From contig DALF01000019.1 in the NCBI GenBank assembly GCA_002499345.1, positions 12,172 through 76,171 on the forward strand: a stretch of 64,000 bases of DNA, read 5' to 3'. The notes below the pieces were generated by a model that did no database searches, was not told the origin of the DNA, and saw only the letters and a program-made list of their open reading frames with translations. Below are positions 14,877-23,699 of the stretch, piece after piece; position 1 is the first letter of the stretch, and each line of letters starts with the position of its first letter. Origin of the DNA: Euryarchaeota archaeon UBA170. Lineage in GTDB: Archaea > Thermoplasmatota > Poseidoniia > Poseidoniales > Thalassarchaeaceae. The position numbers were made by a program, and so were the translations under genes.

Positions 14877-16208
14877 CTAGGGTCTGGCATCTGCCTTCTT
14901 ATTCCTTGATTTCCTTCTATGTCTGCGATTTCCCTTATCTCCATAATTCTTGCTACGATTATCGTCAGAACCTTTGTTGAAGCCATTTCTTTTCGAGTTT
15001 CTTGAACGCCCTCTTCTGCTGCGTTTTTTCCTCCCGCTTGAGTTCCCTTCCCCTTTTTCACTTGAGGGAATTAGATTGAATTCATTCTTTTTTAATTCCT
15101 CGGGTCTAGGATCGGTGAATCTTTTTCTTATTCCTACTTCTCTCTGAATTCTGTTGTAACTTCTTTGCTCGTTCCTCTTGACAAAAGAGATTACAACTCC
15201 ACTATTTCCCGCTCTCGCAGTTCTGCCGCTCCTATGCTTGTATGCCTTTGCATCATCAGGGGGATCGTAGTGAATTACACAGTTTATCCCTTCAACATCT
15301 ATACCTCTTGCTGCGACATCTGTAGCTACAAGCACCATGCTTCTACCGCTACTAAACTTCCTCATTGCACGGTCTCTCTGTTTTTGATTCAAGCCCCCGT
15401 GTAGTGAGGAAAGAGCGACACTGTCTAACTGCATCTCATCACTCAATCTATCTACTCCTGCCCTGGTTCTACAGAATATGATGCTCCTTCCTGACCTCCT
15501 CACTGATTTCACAGCAACCTCGGTCTTATTGTGTGGCTTGACATTCCAGAAGAGGTGCTCCATACTATCCATACTGATTTCTTTTGGCCCCACCTCAATT
15601 CTGACTGGGTCGTCCTGATACGACTTGACTAGCTTGGAAACGTCACGATCTAAGGTAGCGCTGAAAAGTATCATTTGAGGTTCGCTGGTACACTTATCAA
15701 TAATTCTACAGACTGGTTCCATGAATCCCATATCAGCCATTCGATCGGCTTCATCAAGAACTACTATGCTGACATCTTCCAGTGATAGTGCTTTTCTCTT
15801 TAGTAAATCGAGGAGTCGTCCCGGACAAGCGACTAGAATTTCTACTCCCTTCTCCAAACCCCTAAGTTGCTTTCCGTATGATGTTCCCCCATATACTGAG
15901 AGTACTTTCATTCTTGAATCCCAAGCTAATGGATCTAAGACATTCCTGATCTGTTCCGCCAACTCCCTGGTAGGAGTGAGAATCAATGCGGTTGGCTTCT
16001 TTGGTTTCGCTGGAAGGGTTCGGGAAATCAATGGGAGCCCAAACGCTAGAGTCTTTCCTGAGCCCGTTGGGGCCCTACAGCAAATATCTCTTCCTTCCAT
16101 TGCACTTGGGATAGCTTCAATCTGGACTTCGAAGGGCTCGGTGATTCCTTGGTCGGCTAGACAGCTAACCAAACTTGGCTCGATTCCTAAGTCTGAGAAT
16201 TGAACCAC
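14877..16208 (-). CDS. DEAD-box ATP-dependent RNA helicase
   Basis: An RNA helicase of the DEAD-box family, similar in layout to bacterial RhlE. Motifs in order are the Q motif region (FEVQIEAIPSAM), Walker A APTGSGKT at residues 46-53, PTRELAEQI, the DEAD box VVLDEADRMADMG, SAT in LFSATLD, ARGIDVEGI and HRSGRTARAG. The helicase core ends about residue 365 and is followed by a low-complexity basic tail rich in Arg, Lys, Ser, Asn and Gly, typical of RNA-binding extensions in cold-adapted or marine helicases. The gene is 92 bases downstream of the ABC-F gene on the same strand. Role in RNA unwinding, ribosome assembly or decay is inferred from the family. Confidence 0.95.
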   Translation of the reverse strand: MVQFSDLGIEPSLVSCLADQGITEPFEVQIEAIPSAMEGRDICCRAPTGSGKTLAFGLPLISRTLPAKPKKPTALILTPTRELAEQIRNVLDPLAWDSRMKVLSVYGGTSYGKQLRGLEKGVEILVACPGRLLDLLKRKALSLEDVSIVVLDEADRMADMGFMEPVCRIIDKCTSEPQMILFSATLDRDVSKLVKSYQDDPVRIEVGPKEISMDSMEHLFWNVKPHNKTEVAVKSVRRSGRSIIFCRTRAGVDRLSDEMQLDSVALSSLHGGLNQKQRDRAMRKFSSGRSMVLVATDVAARGIDVEGINCVIHYDPPDDAKAYKHRSGRTARAGNSGVVISFVKRNEQRSYNRIQREVGIRKRFTDPRPEELKKNEFNLIPSSEKGEGNSSGRKKRSRRGRSRNSKRNGFNKGSDDNRSKNYGDKGNRRHRRKSRNKKADARP

Positions 16209-16300
16209 TGGAAACCCTACAAGACGCCCCGCGTAGGTACCCTATTTAGTATGGATAGTTGAGTAAGTAGGATTCTGGTTAAACCATCAATATGGCTAAT

Positions 16301-17962
16301 TTACGACTCTGCATTTTCTTGCTGTGTCTTCCTATGGATATAATCCGAGTAATTTCCTGGCCACACCCAGAGGCTTCCATCTCCCGGTAACTCCCATATT
16401 GTGTCACAAATCTTGTCCAAGAAGTACCTGTCATGGCTAACGGTAATGATAGCGCCCTCATAATCTCCTAAAGCTTCCTCGAGAGCCTCCTTGGCGTCCG
16501 TATCTAGATGATTGGTGGGCTCGTCTAGGAGTAACATGTTATTCTCCCCCAGTAGTAGTTCGAGTAATGCAATTCTTGCTCTCTCGCCCCCGCTAAGTTT
16601 GCCCAGGGGAACAGTAACCATATCCTTGGTGAACTGAAATCTACCCAATAGGGACCTAATTTCGCCATAGTCCATCCTAGGCCTTAGGGCTCTGACTTGC
16701 TCTACGGGGTTCATATCAAAATTCAGGGACCTATGATCTTGGTGAAAGTATCCAATCTGGACTCCTGGCCTTATGTCTATCCTACCCGAGTCGAGTTTGA
16801 TCTCTCCTGTAATTAGTCTCAATAATGTAGTTTTTCCAGCTCCATTAGGGCCAACTACTCCTATTTTCTGGCCTCTTCTAATGCCCACTTCAAGTCCGTT
16901 GATAATCGGTCTTTTTAGACCTTCAAATATAAGTTTGGCATTATGGAAATCTAGAACCTCGAGACTACTCTTCTCGATTGACTTTAGATTGAACTTAAGA
17001 TTCTGTCTCTGTCTGGGCTTTAGTGATTTGAGCCACTTTAACTCTCTCTGAGATCGATTGATCATTACGTGTTTTTGAGATACTGATTTATCATATTTAT
17101 TTGCCCTCTTCATTGATTGCATAGCTCCTAAAAGTCTCTTTATTTCTTTCTGGGATTTTTCAATTCTATCCTCTAATGTCTGTAAAAATAGTTCTTTTTG
17201 ATGAAGAAACGATGTGTAATTTCCACTGTATCCCTTCAGATGGGCGTCTTGGATCTCGACAATATTGTTGCATACACGATCCAAAAAGTATCTGTCATGG
17301 CTAACTATCACTAATGCGCCATCAAATGTGTTCAAGAATTTCTCCAACCAATCAAGGGTGTGGAAATCTAGATGATTGGTTGGCTCATCTAGGAAGAAGA
17401 CGTCTATCTCCCTCAATCCTACTAACTGTCTAGCGAGTGCTACCTTGGCCCTCTCTCCACCCGATAATGAAGACAGGGGCATATCCATTGGGTGGTGTGC
17501 GAGATCCAATGCCTTCAGAATCTCCTGTGCGTGACCGGCTACATCTCCTCCGCCGGATCTTGCCATCAGACTCTGAAGTTCCTGATACCTCTCCATAGAG
17601 GGTTGCCAGTCACCATCATAGAATCCAGGATCTGCCATCTTTTCCTCTATTTCAGAAATCTCATCCTCTAATTCTTGAAACTGTCTTCCCCTTCTGTTTA
17701 GCTCCTCCCCTAAGGTCGCCTCCTCTACGATATCGCGTATCTGTGTAAGAAATGCTAGTCTCAGGCCAGCAGCGTAAGTTACATCTCCAAGATCTTGATC
17801 TTGATTACTAATTGTTCTAAGAAGAGTCGTCTTTCCGGCGCCATTATGACCGACTACGCCGATTCGATCTCCCTCATCTATCCTAAGGTTAATTCCTTCG
17901 AGAACTGTCGATGGGCCGAATGCTCTGTGTACGTCTTCCAGACGGATTAGCTCTCTTGCCAC
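16301..17962 (-). CDS. ABC-F family ATPase (EttA/Uup-like)
   Basis: A soluble protein with two ABC ATPase domains and no membrane part, as in ABC-F translation factors that bind the ribosome E site. First domain: Walker A GHNGAGKTT near residues 38-46, signature LSGGERAKVALARQL, and LDEPTNHLD. A charged linker region (about 230-310, with KSQKEIKRLLGAMQSMKRANKY) connects to the second domain: GPNGAGKTT, LSGGERARIALLELL and LDEPTNHLD again. The length of 553 is close to EttA. The role could be translation regulation or antibiotic protection; nothing decides between them. It is the upstream gene of a pair with the DEAD-box helicase. Confidence 0.93.
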   Translation of the reverse strand: MARELIRLEDVHRAFGPSTVLEGINLRIDEGDRIGVVGHNGAGKTTLLRTISNQDQDLGDVTYAAGLRLAFLTQIRDIVEEATLGEELNRRGRQFQELEDEISEIEEKMADPGFYDGDWQPSMERYQELQSLMARSGGGDVAGHAQEILKALDLAHHPMDMPLSSLSGGERAKVALARQLVGLREIDVFFLDEPTNHLDFHTLDWLEKFLNTFDGALVIVSHDRYFLDRVCNNIVEIQDAHLKGYSGNYTSFLHQKELFLQTLEDRIEKSQKEIKRLLGAMQSMKRANKYDKSVSQKHVMINRSQRELKWLKSLKPRQRQNLKFNLKSIEKSSLEVLDFHNAKLIFEGLKRPIINGLEVGIRRGQKIGVVGPNGAGKTTLLRLITGEIKLDSGRIDIRPGVQIGYFHQDHRSLNFDMNPVEQVRALRPRMDYGEIRSLLGRFQFTKDMVTVPLGKLSGGERARIALLELLLGENNMLLLDEPTNHLDTDAKEALEEALGDYEGAIITVSHDRYFLDKICDTIWELPGDGSLWVWPGNYSDYIHRKTQQENAES

Positions 17963-18051
17963 GGCGGTCCGTAGGGACGGGGGTTGAAGTGCTCATCGGT
18001 CTATTAGGCAGTAACAGGAATAGTCATCAATGATGACGATGCTGTGTATTC

Positions 18052-19107
18052 GTGGGCGGGATCAAGGAGTACTGGAACTCAAATAGCCGGAGGAGCAAGG
18101 TTTTTTCTGTTGCTACAGTGACTTTGTTGCTTCTAGCACCAATAGTTTGGTTTGGATTGGGTCATGTGATAGCGATGCAAGCTTTGACTTCTCCACATGG
18201 TTGCGGCATATGGGAAACCAATACTCCTACCAATTGGACCTCGAATGATGATTGGGAGTCGTTCGAGCCATGGCCTGATTCCGATGAAAGGATATCAATG
18301 AGGAAGAACTTTGACGTAGTTCCTTGGCAATTTGAGGACTATGAAAACGTTAGTTTTGAGAGTCGTGATGGCATAAACCTTGCAGCTTGGTACTCAGAAG
18401 TTAATGAGTCTGCACCTGTAGTAATCTTAGTTCATGGGGGCTATCTAAATGGGAAGTGTAAGCCTGAAGTTATTCTTACAGCTAGTTATCTAGCAGCCGG
18501 GGGAATCAATACTTTGATGATTGATCTTAGGAATAACGGCGATAGTGAAATTGTATCTGATTATATGTACCTAGGACAAAAGGAATATCTCGATGTCCTG
18601 GGGGCATACGATTGGCTAATTGATGAAAAATCCTATTCATCTTCATCCATAGGCTTGATAGGGATATCAACCGGAGCTTTGACGGCATCTTTGGCCTTTG
18701 GCGATTCAGAGATTCAAGCATTATGGTTGGACAGCGCAATCATTGATTTTCCAATGCTGGTCGAGAATGAATTGGAGAGGTTGGGCTATCCAAAAATGCT
18801 AGCATCTCCGGCTATAACGATGGGAGAGAGAATTATTGGCATTAATCCAAATGAAGTCCCTCCCGTTACAGCCGCTTCCAAGGCCGGAGATAGGCCAATG
18901 TATCTAACGCATGGAGAAGACGATGGGAGAATATCTCCCCAGCACTCACAGAAATTCTATGATGAAGCGATTTCCTCGGATGCTAATGTTACATTGTGGA
19001 TGATTGATGGCAGTGGGCATGTTGATGCCGTTTGGGAGCATCAGATTGAATACCAAGAGAGATTGGTTAGCTTCTTCAGTGGGGCGTTGGAAAATAAGAT
19101 TATATGA
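18052..19107 (+). CDS. Membrane-anchored alpha/beta hydrolase
   Basis: A serine hydrolase with an N-terminal membrane anchor (about residues 16-40, VTLLLLAPIVWFGLGHVIAM). The alpha/beta hydrolase fold starts about residue 105: the oxyanion region VILVHGGYLNG, the nucleophile elbow GISTG (Ser in G-x-S-x-G) near residue 200, an acidic residue in THGEDDGRISP and the catalytic histidine in GSGHVDAVWEH. This matches the family of prolyl-oligopeptidase-like or BAAT-like esterases that act outside the membrane. The start is GTG at 18052; no ATG is available before the anchor. Its 3' end overlaps that of the convergent sixA-like gene by eight bases. The substrate is unknown. Confidence 0.85.
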   Translation: MGGIKEYWNSNSRRSKVFSVATVTLLLLAPIVWFGLGHVIAMQALTSPHGCGIWETNTPTNWTSNDDWESFEPWPDSDERISMRKNFDVVPWQFEDYENVSFESRDGINLAAWYSEVNESAPVVILVHGGYLNGKCKPEVILTASYLAAGGINTLMIDLRNNGDSEIVSDYMYLGQKEYLDVLGAYDWLIDEKSYSSSSIGLIGISTGALTASLAFGDSEIQALWLDSAIIDFPMLVENELERLGYPKMLASPAITMGERIIGINPNEVPPVTAASKAGDRPMYLTHGEDDGRISPQHSQKFYDEAISSDANVTLWMIDGSGHVDAVWEHQIEYQERLVSFFSGALENKII

Positions 19108-19561
19108 AATCCTTTGGCCTGATAAAATCGATAAGATTCCATGAATCGCCTTCCTCTCTGATTAATGCCGCAGAGGCAGTAGGCATGACTTGCAAATTTC
19201 CAGTCAGAGATTCCAATAACATCTCACACCCTGGATTATGACCTATTATCATTGTAGTTGAGTCATCATCTAGATCCCTTGATATTGATAGCAATACTTG
19301 TATGGGGGCAAGATATAATCCAGATGCGAACTCCCTTGGAAGATCAGAAAATTCGGAACCGAGTGCATCAAAAGTCTGTGTAGTCCTCAAGGAGGTACTA
19401 ACCAATATCTTATCCGGTTTCCAACCACATCGTAAGATCTCGTTAGCAGTTGATGGAGCGTCTCTGAGGCCTCTTGAGTCTAGTGGCCTGTCGTGATCTT
19501 GTAGATTGGGGGCATCTCTACTGCTATGGGCATGCCTCATAATTACCAAGCGTCTATTCAT
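19100..19561 (-). CDS. sixA: Histidine phosphatase, SixA type
   Basis: The 153-residue protein is a small histidine phosphatase. The phospho-accepting histidine is in the N-terminal MRHAHSSRD motif (His10), followed by RPLDSRGLRDA, the STSLRTTQT region and the second catalytic histidine in MIIGHNPGCEMLL, the standard SixA pattern. In bacteria SixA removes phosphate from histidine phosphotransfer proteins; in archaea the target is unknown. It lies three bases downstream of the PaaG-like gene, suggesting cotranscription, and ends overlapping the convergent hydrolase gene. Confidence 0.88.
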   Translation of the reverse strand: MNRRLVIMRHAHSSRDAPNLQDHDRPLDSRGLRDAPSTANEILRCGWKPDKILVSTSLRTTQTFDALGSEFSDLPREFASGLYLAPIQVLLSISRDLDDDSTTMIIGHNPGCEMLLESLTGNLQVMPTASAALIREEGDSWNLIDFIRPKDFI

Positions 19562-19564
19562 GAC

Positions 19565-20353
19565 CTATTCCTCGGAGAATTTGGGATCTCTTTTTTCCAT
19601 GAAGGCTGCAACTCCCTCAGCGAAGTCTGGCGACTGGGCTGAGGATACCATCAAGGCTCTCTCAAATTCTAATTGGGTCTCGAAAAATGTGGATGTGGAA
19701 GCATCTAGGAGTTGCTTGGTCGATCTACGACTATTTACAGACCATTTTCCCCAATCTTTTGCAGTCTTTATTGAACGCTCCAGTAGATCTTCAGAAGATG
19801 TTACCTCGTCAATAGCCCCAAATGCAAGAGCTTCATTAGCTGACCATACCTCATTGTTGAAGAAGAATTTCTTAGCTCTTTGGCTTCCTACAAGCCTTGG
19901 GAGTAACCATGTGGTCCCTCCATCTGGAGACGCACCCAATCCGAAGAATGCGGCTGCTATCTTTGCTTTTTCTGAGCATATCCTATAGTCTGCGGAGAGA
20001 GCTAGTCCAAGTCCGCCGCCGGCCGCCGCACCATTAATAGCGGCAATGAAGACTGTCTCATTGGCTCTGATTTTTAGGATTAGGGAATGAAGAGAGTTTG
20101 TCATTTCACTAACCATGTTTCCTATAGTTCCATCATCTATAGCTTCTGCAAATTCATCAATAGGCCCTCCGGCACTGAAGAATCTACCAGAACCTGTAAG
20201 GATAACTGCCCTACATGAGGGATCTTCCATTAGAGATTCTATTTGTCTGACTAATGGCTGGAAGTTTTCTGGATTGAATGTATTTCTAGAAGCTTCCAAT
20301 GACATAGTCAGGATTGCAACTCCTCCATCTTGACGCTCGACGGTGGAAGACAT
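19565..20353 (-). CDS. Crotonase-family isomerase, PaaG-like
   Basis: A 262-residue crotonase-fold enzyme. The oxyanion-hole segments are FFSAGGPIDEFAEA and AAAGGGLGLALSADYRI. Both glutamates of true hydratases are missing (Leu in GGGLGLA; no PE), but there is an aspartate in SPDGGTTWLLPRLVG, the position used by PaaG-type and delta3,delta2-enoyl-CoA isomerases. PaaG converts the ring epoxide of phenylacetyl-CoA into an oxepin. This makes the gene a plausible partner of the BoxB-like oxygenase 7 kb away, but ordinary delta3-enoyl-CoA isomerase activity is equally compatible. It is divergent from an aldehyde dehydrogenase gene and upstream of sixA. Confidence 0.9.
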   Translation of the reverse strand: MSSTVERQDGGVAILTMSLEASRNTFNPENFQPLVRQIESLMEDPSCRAVILTGSGRFFSAGGPIDEFAEAIDDGTIGNMVSEMTNSLHSLILKIRANETVFIAAINGAAAGGGLGLALSADYRICSEKAKIAAAFFGLGASPDGGTTWLLPRLVGSQRAKKFFFNNEVWSANEALAFGAIDEVTSSEDLLERSIKTAKDWGKWSVNSRRSTKQLLDASTSTFFETQLEFERALMVSSAQSPDFAEGVAAFMEKRDPKFSEE

Positions 20354-20421
20354 GATTGTCGAAGAGGGGCCTCATTATTGAACTCCATGAAGGTGATAAG
20401 TATAACCTCACTGGGATGTAC

Positions 20422-21840
20422 ATGATTACACGAGATGCCATATATATCGGCGGAGAGTGGGTCCCTGCCAGTGGAGAAGAAAAAATTGAGGTCATTAATC
20501 CAGCGACAGAGGAGATAATCGGCACTGTGCCTGTTGGCTCAAAAAGTGATATAAATGATGCAATTTATGCTGCAAGATCAGCCTTCTCATCGTGGTCTAA
20601 ATCTAGTATAGAAGTAAGGCAGGGCTATCTAAATGCCATATCTGCCGCTATCTCAGAGAGAGGGGAAGAGATTGCAGAGGTAATCACTTCCGAAGTTGGT
20701 ACTCCCATCAATTATTCAAAAATGGCCATGGTCGGGACCCCTAGGGTAGTTGCTAGGTCATATGCCAAGATCCTTGACTCATTTGAATGGGAGGAGGAAG
20801 TAAGAAATTCATTGATCGTCAAGGAGCCGATTGGCGTGGTCGGCATGATAACACCATGGAATTTTCCACTTCATCAGATAGTCGGGAAGGTTGCGCCCGC
20901 GCTAGCTTCTGGGTGTACGATGATTCTGAAGCCGTCCAAGGAAGCCCCTCTAAATGCGTTTATTCTTGCTGATATCATCCATGAGTGCGGAGTTCCTGCA
21001 GGAGTATTCAACCTAGTTTCTGGACATGGCAGGGAAATTGGTGAGTCTATCTCATCTCATCCTGATGTAGATATGGTGAGCTTTACAGGTTCCACAGCCG
21101 CGGGAGTCAGCGTTTCTAAGGCGGCATCAGAAACCGTGAAGAGAGTGACTCTAGAGCTCGGTGGAAAGAGTGCGAATATTATCCTCGACGATGCAGACAT
21201 GGTCAAGGCTGCTAAAATGTCAGTTTATTCTTGTTTCAATAATTCTGGACAGGAGTGTTCGTCATTAAGTCGTCTTCTCATTCCATCTAGTCATCGTGAT
21301 GAGATTATCAAAGTGATTACTTCGACAATGGAGAGATACACCGTTGGAGATCCAATGAATGAGTCCATTAAGTGTGGACCAATGGTTTCTCAAAGCCAGC
21401 AAGAGTCTGTCAGTGGATATATTTCCAAAGGCATTGCCGAAGGAGCGACTTTAATTTCAGGAGGTCTTGGGTCACCGGATGGAATTTCAAAGGGTTTCTT
21501 CGTAAAGCCGACTGTTTTCGCAGATGTTACCCCTGAAATGACTATCTTCAGGGAGGAGATTTTCGGACCTGTACTTTCCATAAGCACCTATGAGACAGAA
21601 GAGGAGGCGATAATGATGGCAAATGACTCTGAGTATGGCCTATCTGGTGGCGTCTGGTCGGGAGACGAGGGGCGGGCTATGCGTGTTGCCATGGAGATGA
21701 GGACCGGTCAGGTCAGCATCAATGGAGGTGCCTTCAACATCAGTGCCCCATTCGGAGGCTACAAGCTCTCGGGCAATGGAAGGGAGCTTGGTTCCCACGG
21801 CCTAGAAGAGTTCCTAGAAATCAAGGCCATCCAGAGATAG
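20422..21840 (+). CDS. NAD(P)-dependent aldehyde dehydrogenase
   Basis: A member of the aldehyde dehydrogenase superfamily that oxidises an aldehyde to the acid. Visible motifs are TPWNFPLHQIVGKVAPALASG (split region of the cofactor site), FTGSTAAGVSV, the general-base glutamate in LELGGKSANIIL and the nucleophilic cysteine in SGQECSSLSRL, then EEIFGPVLS. The frame is open from a TTG at 20356, but typical members start just before YIGGEWVPASG, so I choose ATG 20422 (472 residues); ATG 20416 is also possible. It is divergent from the PaaG-like gene with about 65 bases between starts. Substrate cannot be assigned; betaine, semialdehyde or aromatic aldehydes are all possible. Confidence 0.93.
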   Translation: MITRDAIYIGGEWVPASGEEKIEVINPATEEIIGTVPVGSKSDINDAIYAARSAFSSWSKSSIEVRQGYLNAISAAISERGEEIAEVITSEVGTPINYSKMAMVGTPRVVARSYAKILDSFEWEEEVRNSLIVKEPIGVVGMITPWNFPLHQIVGKVAPALASGCTMILKPSKEAPLNAFILADIIHECGVPAGVFNLVSGHGREIGESISSHPDVDMVSFTGSTAAGVSVSKAASETVKRVTLELGGKSANIILDDADMVKAAKMSVYSCFNNSGQECSSLSRLLIPSSHRDEIIKVITSTMERYTVGDPMNESIKCGPMVSQSQQESVSGYISKGIAEGATLISGGLGSPDGISKGFFVKPTVFADVTPEMTIFREEIFGPVLSISTYETEEEAIMMANDSEYGLSGGVWSGDEGRAMRVAMEMRTGQVSINGGAFNISAPFGGYKLSGNGRELGSHGLEEFLEIKAIQR

Positions 21841-21850
21841 ACTGGTTAGA

Positions 21851-22702
21851 TCAATTTCCTACCCACTCAGCATCCTTGCGTTCAAGGAATGCTTGAACTC
21901 CAATCTCCTTGTCTTCCGTATCGAACAGGGCGACGAATTCTGATCTTTCAGTCAAAACTCCCTCGCTGAATGGTAGTTCCAGCGAGGCGCGAATCGCCCT
22001 CTTGGCAACTTTAGTTGTGTAGGGGGACTTCTTTGCGATGATGTTTGCTAAATCCATTGTCGACTCTTCGAGTTCCTCTGGCTTTACCACTTTATTCACC
22101 AACCCAATTTCGAGAGCGTCTTTTGCATTTATCATCTCTCCTGCTAAAACAATCTCCATGGCCTTCCCATATCCAACAAGTCTGGAAAGTCTCTGTGTCC
22201 CTCCGCCTCCTGGAATTAGTCCCAAATTTATCTCGGGCTGGCCGAACATCGATCTTTCTGAGGCTATTCTAATATCACATGATAGAGCGAGTTCGGTCCC
22301 TCCTCCGAGGGCGAAGCCGTCCACCATAGCTATTGTCGGCTTGGACAGGTTCCAAATCGCTTCCCAGGCGTTGTCTTCGAAAAATGGTCTTACGTCATCC
22401 GAGTTCTTACCTGAAAATTCTGAGATATCTGCACCAGCTGCGAATGAGTGGGGCTTCTTCCTCTTTCCCTCTGGTGGCTCTGATGGCTGTGCCCCTCTGA
22501 TAATCACACATCTCACTCTATCGTCCGAATCGGCCCTTTTACATTGTTTTTTTATTGAAAGATGTATTTTTTCGTTTAGTGCATTGAGTTTCTCAGGTCT
22601 ATTAAGAGTCCATACAGATACCAATCCCCCAGGAGGGCTTGATCCATCAATCTCAATATCCGTAACCAACAATACGTCTTCTTCCATGTTTATCGCAGAC
22701 AT
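21851..22702 (-). CDS. Enoyl-CoA hydratase (crotonase, hydratase type)
   Basis: A crotonase with both catalytic glutamates: GGGTELALSCDIR and GQPEINLGLIPGGGGTQRL. The first oxyanion segment is FAAGADISEFSG. The 283-residue length is slightly long because of an N-terminal extension (MSAINMEEDVLLVTDIEID); an inner start at 22687 is possible. This sequence type hydrates trans-2-enoyl-CoA and would correspond to PaaF or the beta-oxidation hydratase. It is the last gene of a minus-strand series bud32-rdgB-membrane protein-hydratase, with 18 bases after the preceding gene, though these genes do not share an obvious function. Confidence 0.92.
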   Translation of the reverse strand: MSAINMEEDVLLVTDIEIDGSSPPGGLVSVWTLNRPEKLNALNEKIHLSIKKQCKRADSDDRVRCVIIRGAQPSEPPEGKRKKPHSFAAGADISEFSGKNSDDVRPFFEDNAWEAIWNLSKPTIAMVDGFALGGGTELALSCDIRIASERSMFGQPEINLGLIPGGGGTQRLSRLVGYGKAMEIVLAGEMINAKDALEIGLVNKVVKPEELEESTMDLANIIAKKSPYTTKVAKRAIRASLELPFSEGVLTERSEFVALFDTEDKEIGVQAFLERKDAEWVGN

Positions 22703-22720
22703 GGATGTGGTTTCAACGTA

Positions 22721-23665
22721 TCATTGACTGCCATCTGAGTTGACAACGGGGGGGAGTGGGGGCATACCGGGAGGAGGGAGTGGGGGCATACCGGGAGGAG
22801 GGAGTGGGGGCATACCGGGAGGCAAGGGCGTCTGACTCGCTTCTTGAGAGGGCGTCTCGACCATTGTCTGCCCCTCCTTTTGGGGAATTTCCAAAGGTGA
22901 TCTGATCATCAAAACTCTGTTTGAGTCTATTCTGAAGTAAGTTATTCCAAGGGGCTTTCCAGTATCTGGATTTTCAGGTTCTTCAAAGACCTGAATATCA
23001 TGTTCTCCATCTCTGAGCAATGATGCTAGGTCCTCTCCATCCTCTGCCTCAGACCACTTCCTAGCCATGGATGCCTTCCTTTCAGCGAGTTTCATCCTTC
23101 TTCTTCGCTCGATATCAGAGAGCATCTTCTCCCTTTTCTCTCTTCTCTGGGCTATGAATCCTTCAATTTCTTCTTCTTCGTCGGAAACTGCGTCTCCCTT
23201 GGCAACATATTTCATTGCGATATTAGCACCCTCAGGCATGATTGGAGGGTCAATTTTGATACCCGTATCATCTGATAGTTGAGCATTTCCTTGGGGAGTC
23301 GTGATGACTGGCAGTGAGGGAGGTGGAATCATTACAGGCAAAGGGGGCATTGGCATCATTGGAGAAGTGGGTGGCCTTCCACGTGATCTCCTCAATTCGG
23401 AGTCTTCTACTTCAGATACCTCTACTGATTCATCCTCTGACAGATTTATTTCAGGTTCCAACGGAGGGGAGATTGATTCGGATTTTTCTCGAGTGGGAAT
23501 GACCATCTTCTCACGGCCGGTAAAAATCAGAAGAGAAGCTAGGGCCAAGAGAACAGTTCCTCCGGCTATTCTCTGTGTTAAATCGACCTCTCCTTGAAAG
23601 GCCAAAAAGAGTATCATGCCTACAATTAGGGCAATCCAATTGATTAGTCTAGTCAGAGAAACCAT
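22721..23665 (-). CDS. Membrane protein with charged cytoplasmic region and proline-rich tail
   Basis: I do not recognise this 314-residue protein. Two hydrophobic segments at about residues 7-25 and 30-48 anchor it, and the rest is polar. Residues 60-230 are rich in Glu, Arg and Pro, including a probable coiled or helical stretch (QRREKREKMLSDIERRRRMK). A compact part around 235-260 contains GKPLGITYFRIDSNRVLMI. The C terminus is a low-complexity repeat of PPLPPPGM units encoded by a 24-bp tandem repeat. Such tails bind SH3-like or profilin-like partners in eukaryotes; no such role is known here. It lies between rdgB and an enoyl-CoA hydratase gene. Confidence 0.75.
   Translation of the reverse strand: MVSLTRLINWIALIVGMILFLAFQGEVDLTQRIAGGTVLLALASLLIFTGREKMVIPTREKSESISPPLEPEINLSEDESVEVSEVEDSELRRSRGRPPTSPMMPMPPLPVMIPPPSLPVITTPQGNAQLSDDTGIKIDPPIMPEGANIAMKYVAKGDAVSDEEEEIEGFIAQRREKREKMLSDIERRRRMKLAERKASMARKWSEAEDGEDLASLLRDGEHDIQVFEEPENPDTGKPLGITYFRIDSNRVLMIRSPLEIPQKEGQTMVETPSQEASQTPLPPGMPPLPPPGMPPLPPPGMPPLPPVVNSDGSQ
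22755..22822. repeat. 24-bp tandem repeat (2.8 copies)
   Basis: A 24-base unit beginning AGTGGGGGCATACCGGGAGG occurs at 22755, 22779 and, incomplete, 22803 without any mismatch. It encodes the PPLPPPGM units at the C terminus of the overlapping minus-strand membrane protein. Perfect identity implies recent slippage, so copy number is likely to vary between strains. Confidence 0.9.
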
Positions 23666-23699
23666 GCCACTCCCAGCCTTGACAGGAGGGGGTATAACT

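Noticed and set aside
22038..22727. Plus-strand frame of 229 codons over the enoyl-CoA hydratase
   Set aside because: It is antisense to a well-conserved crotonase and lacks any sensible domain.
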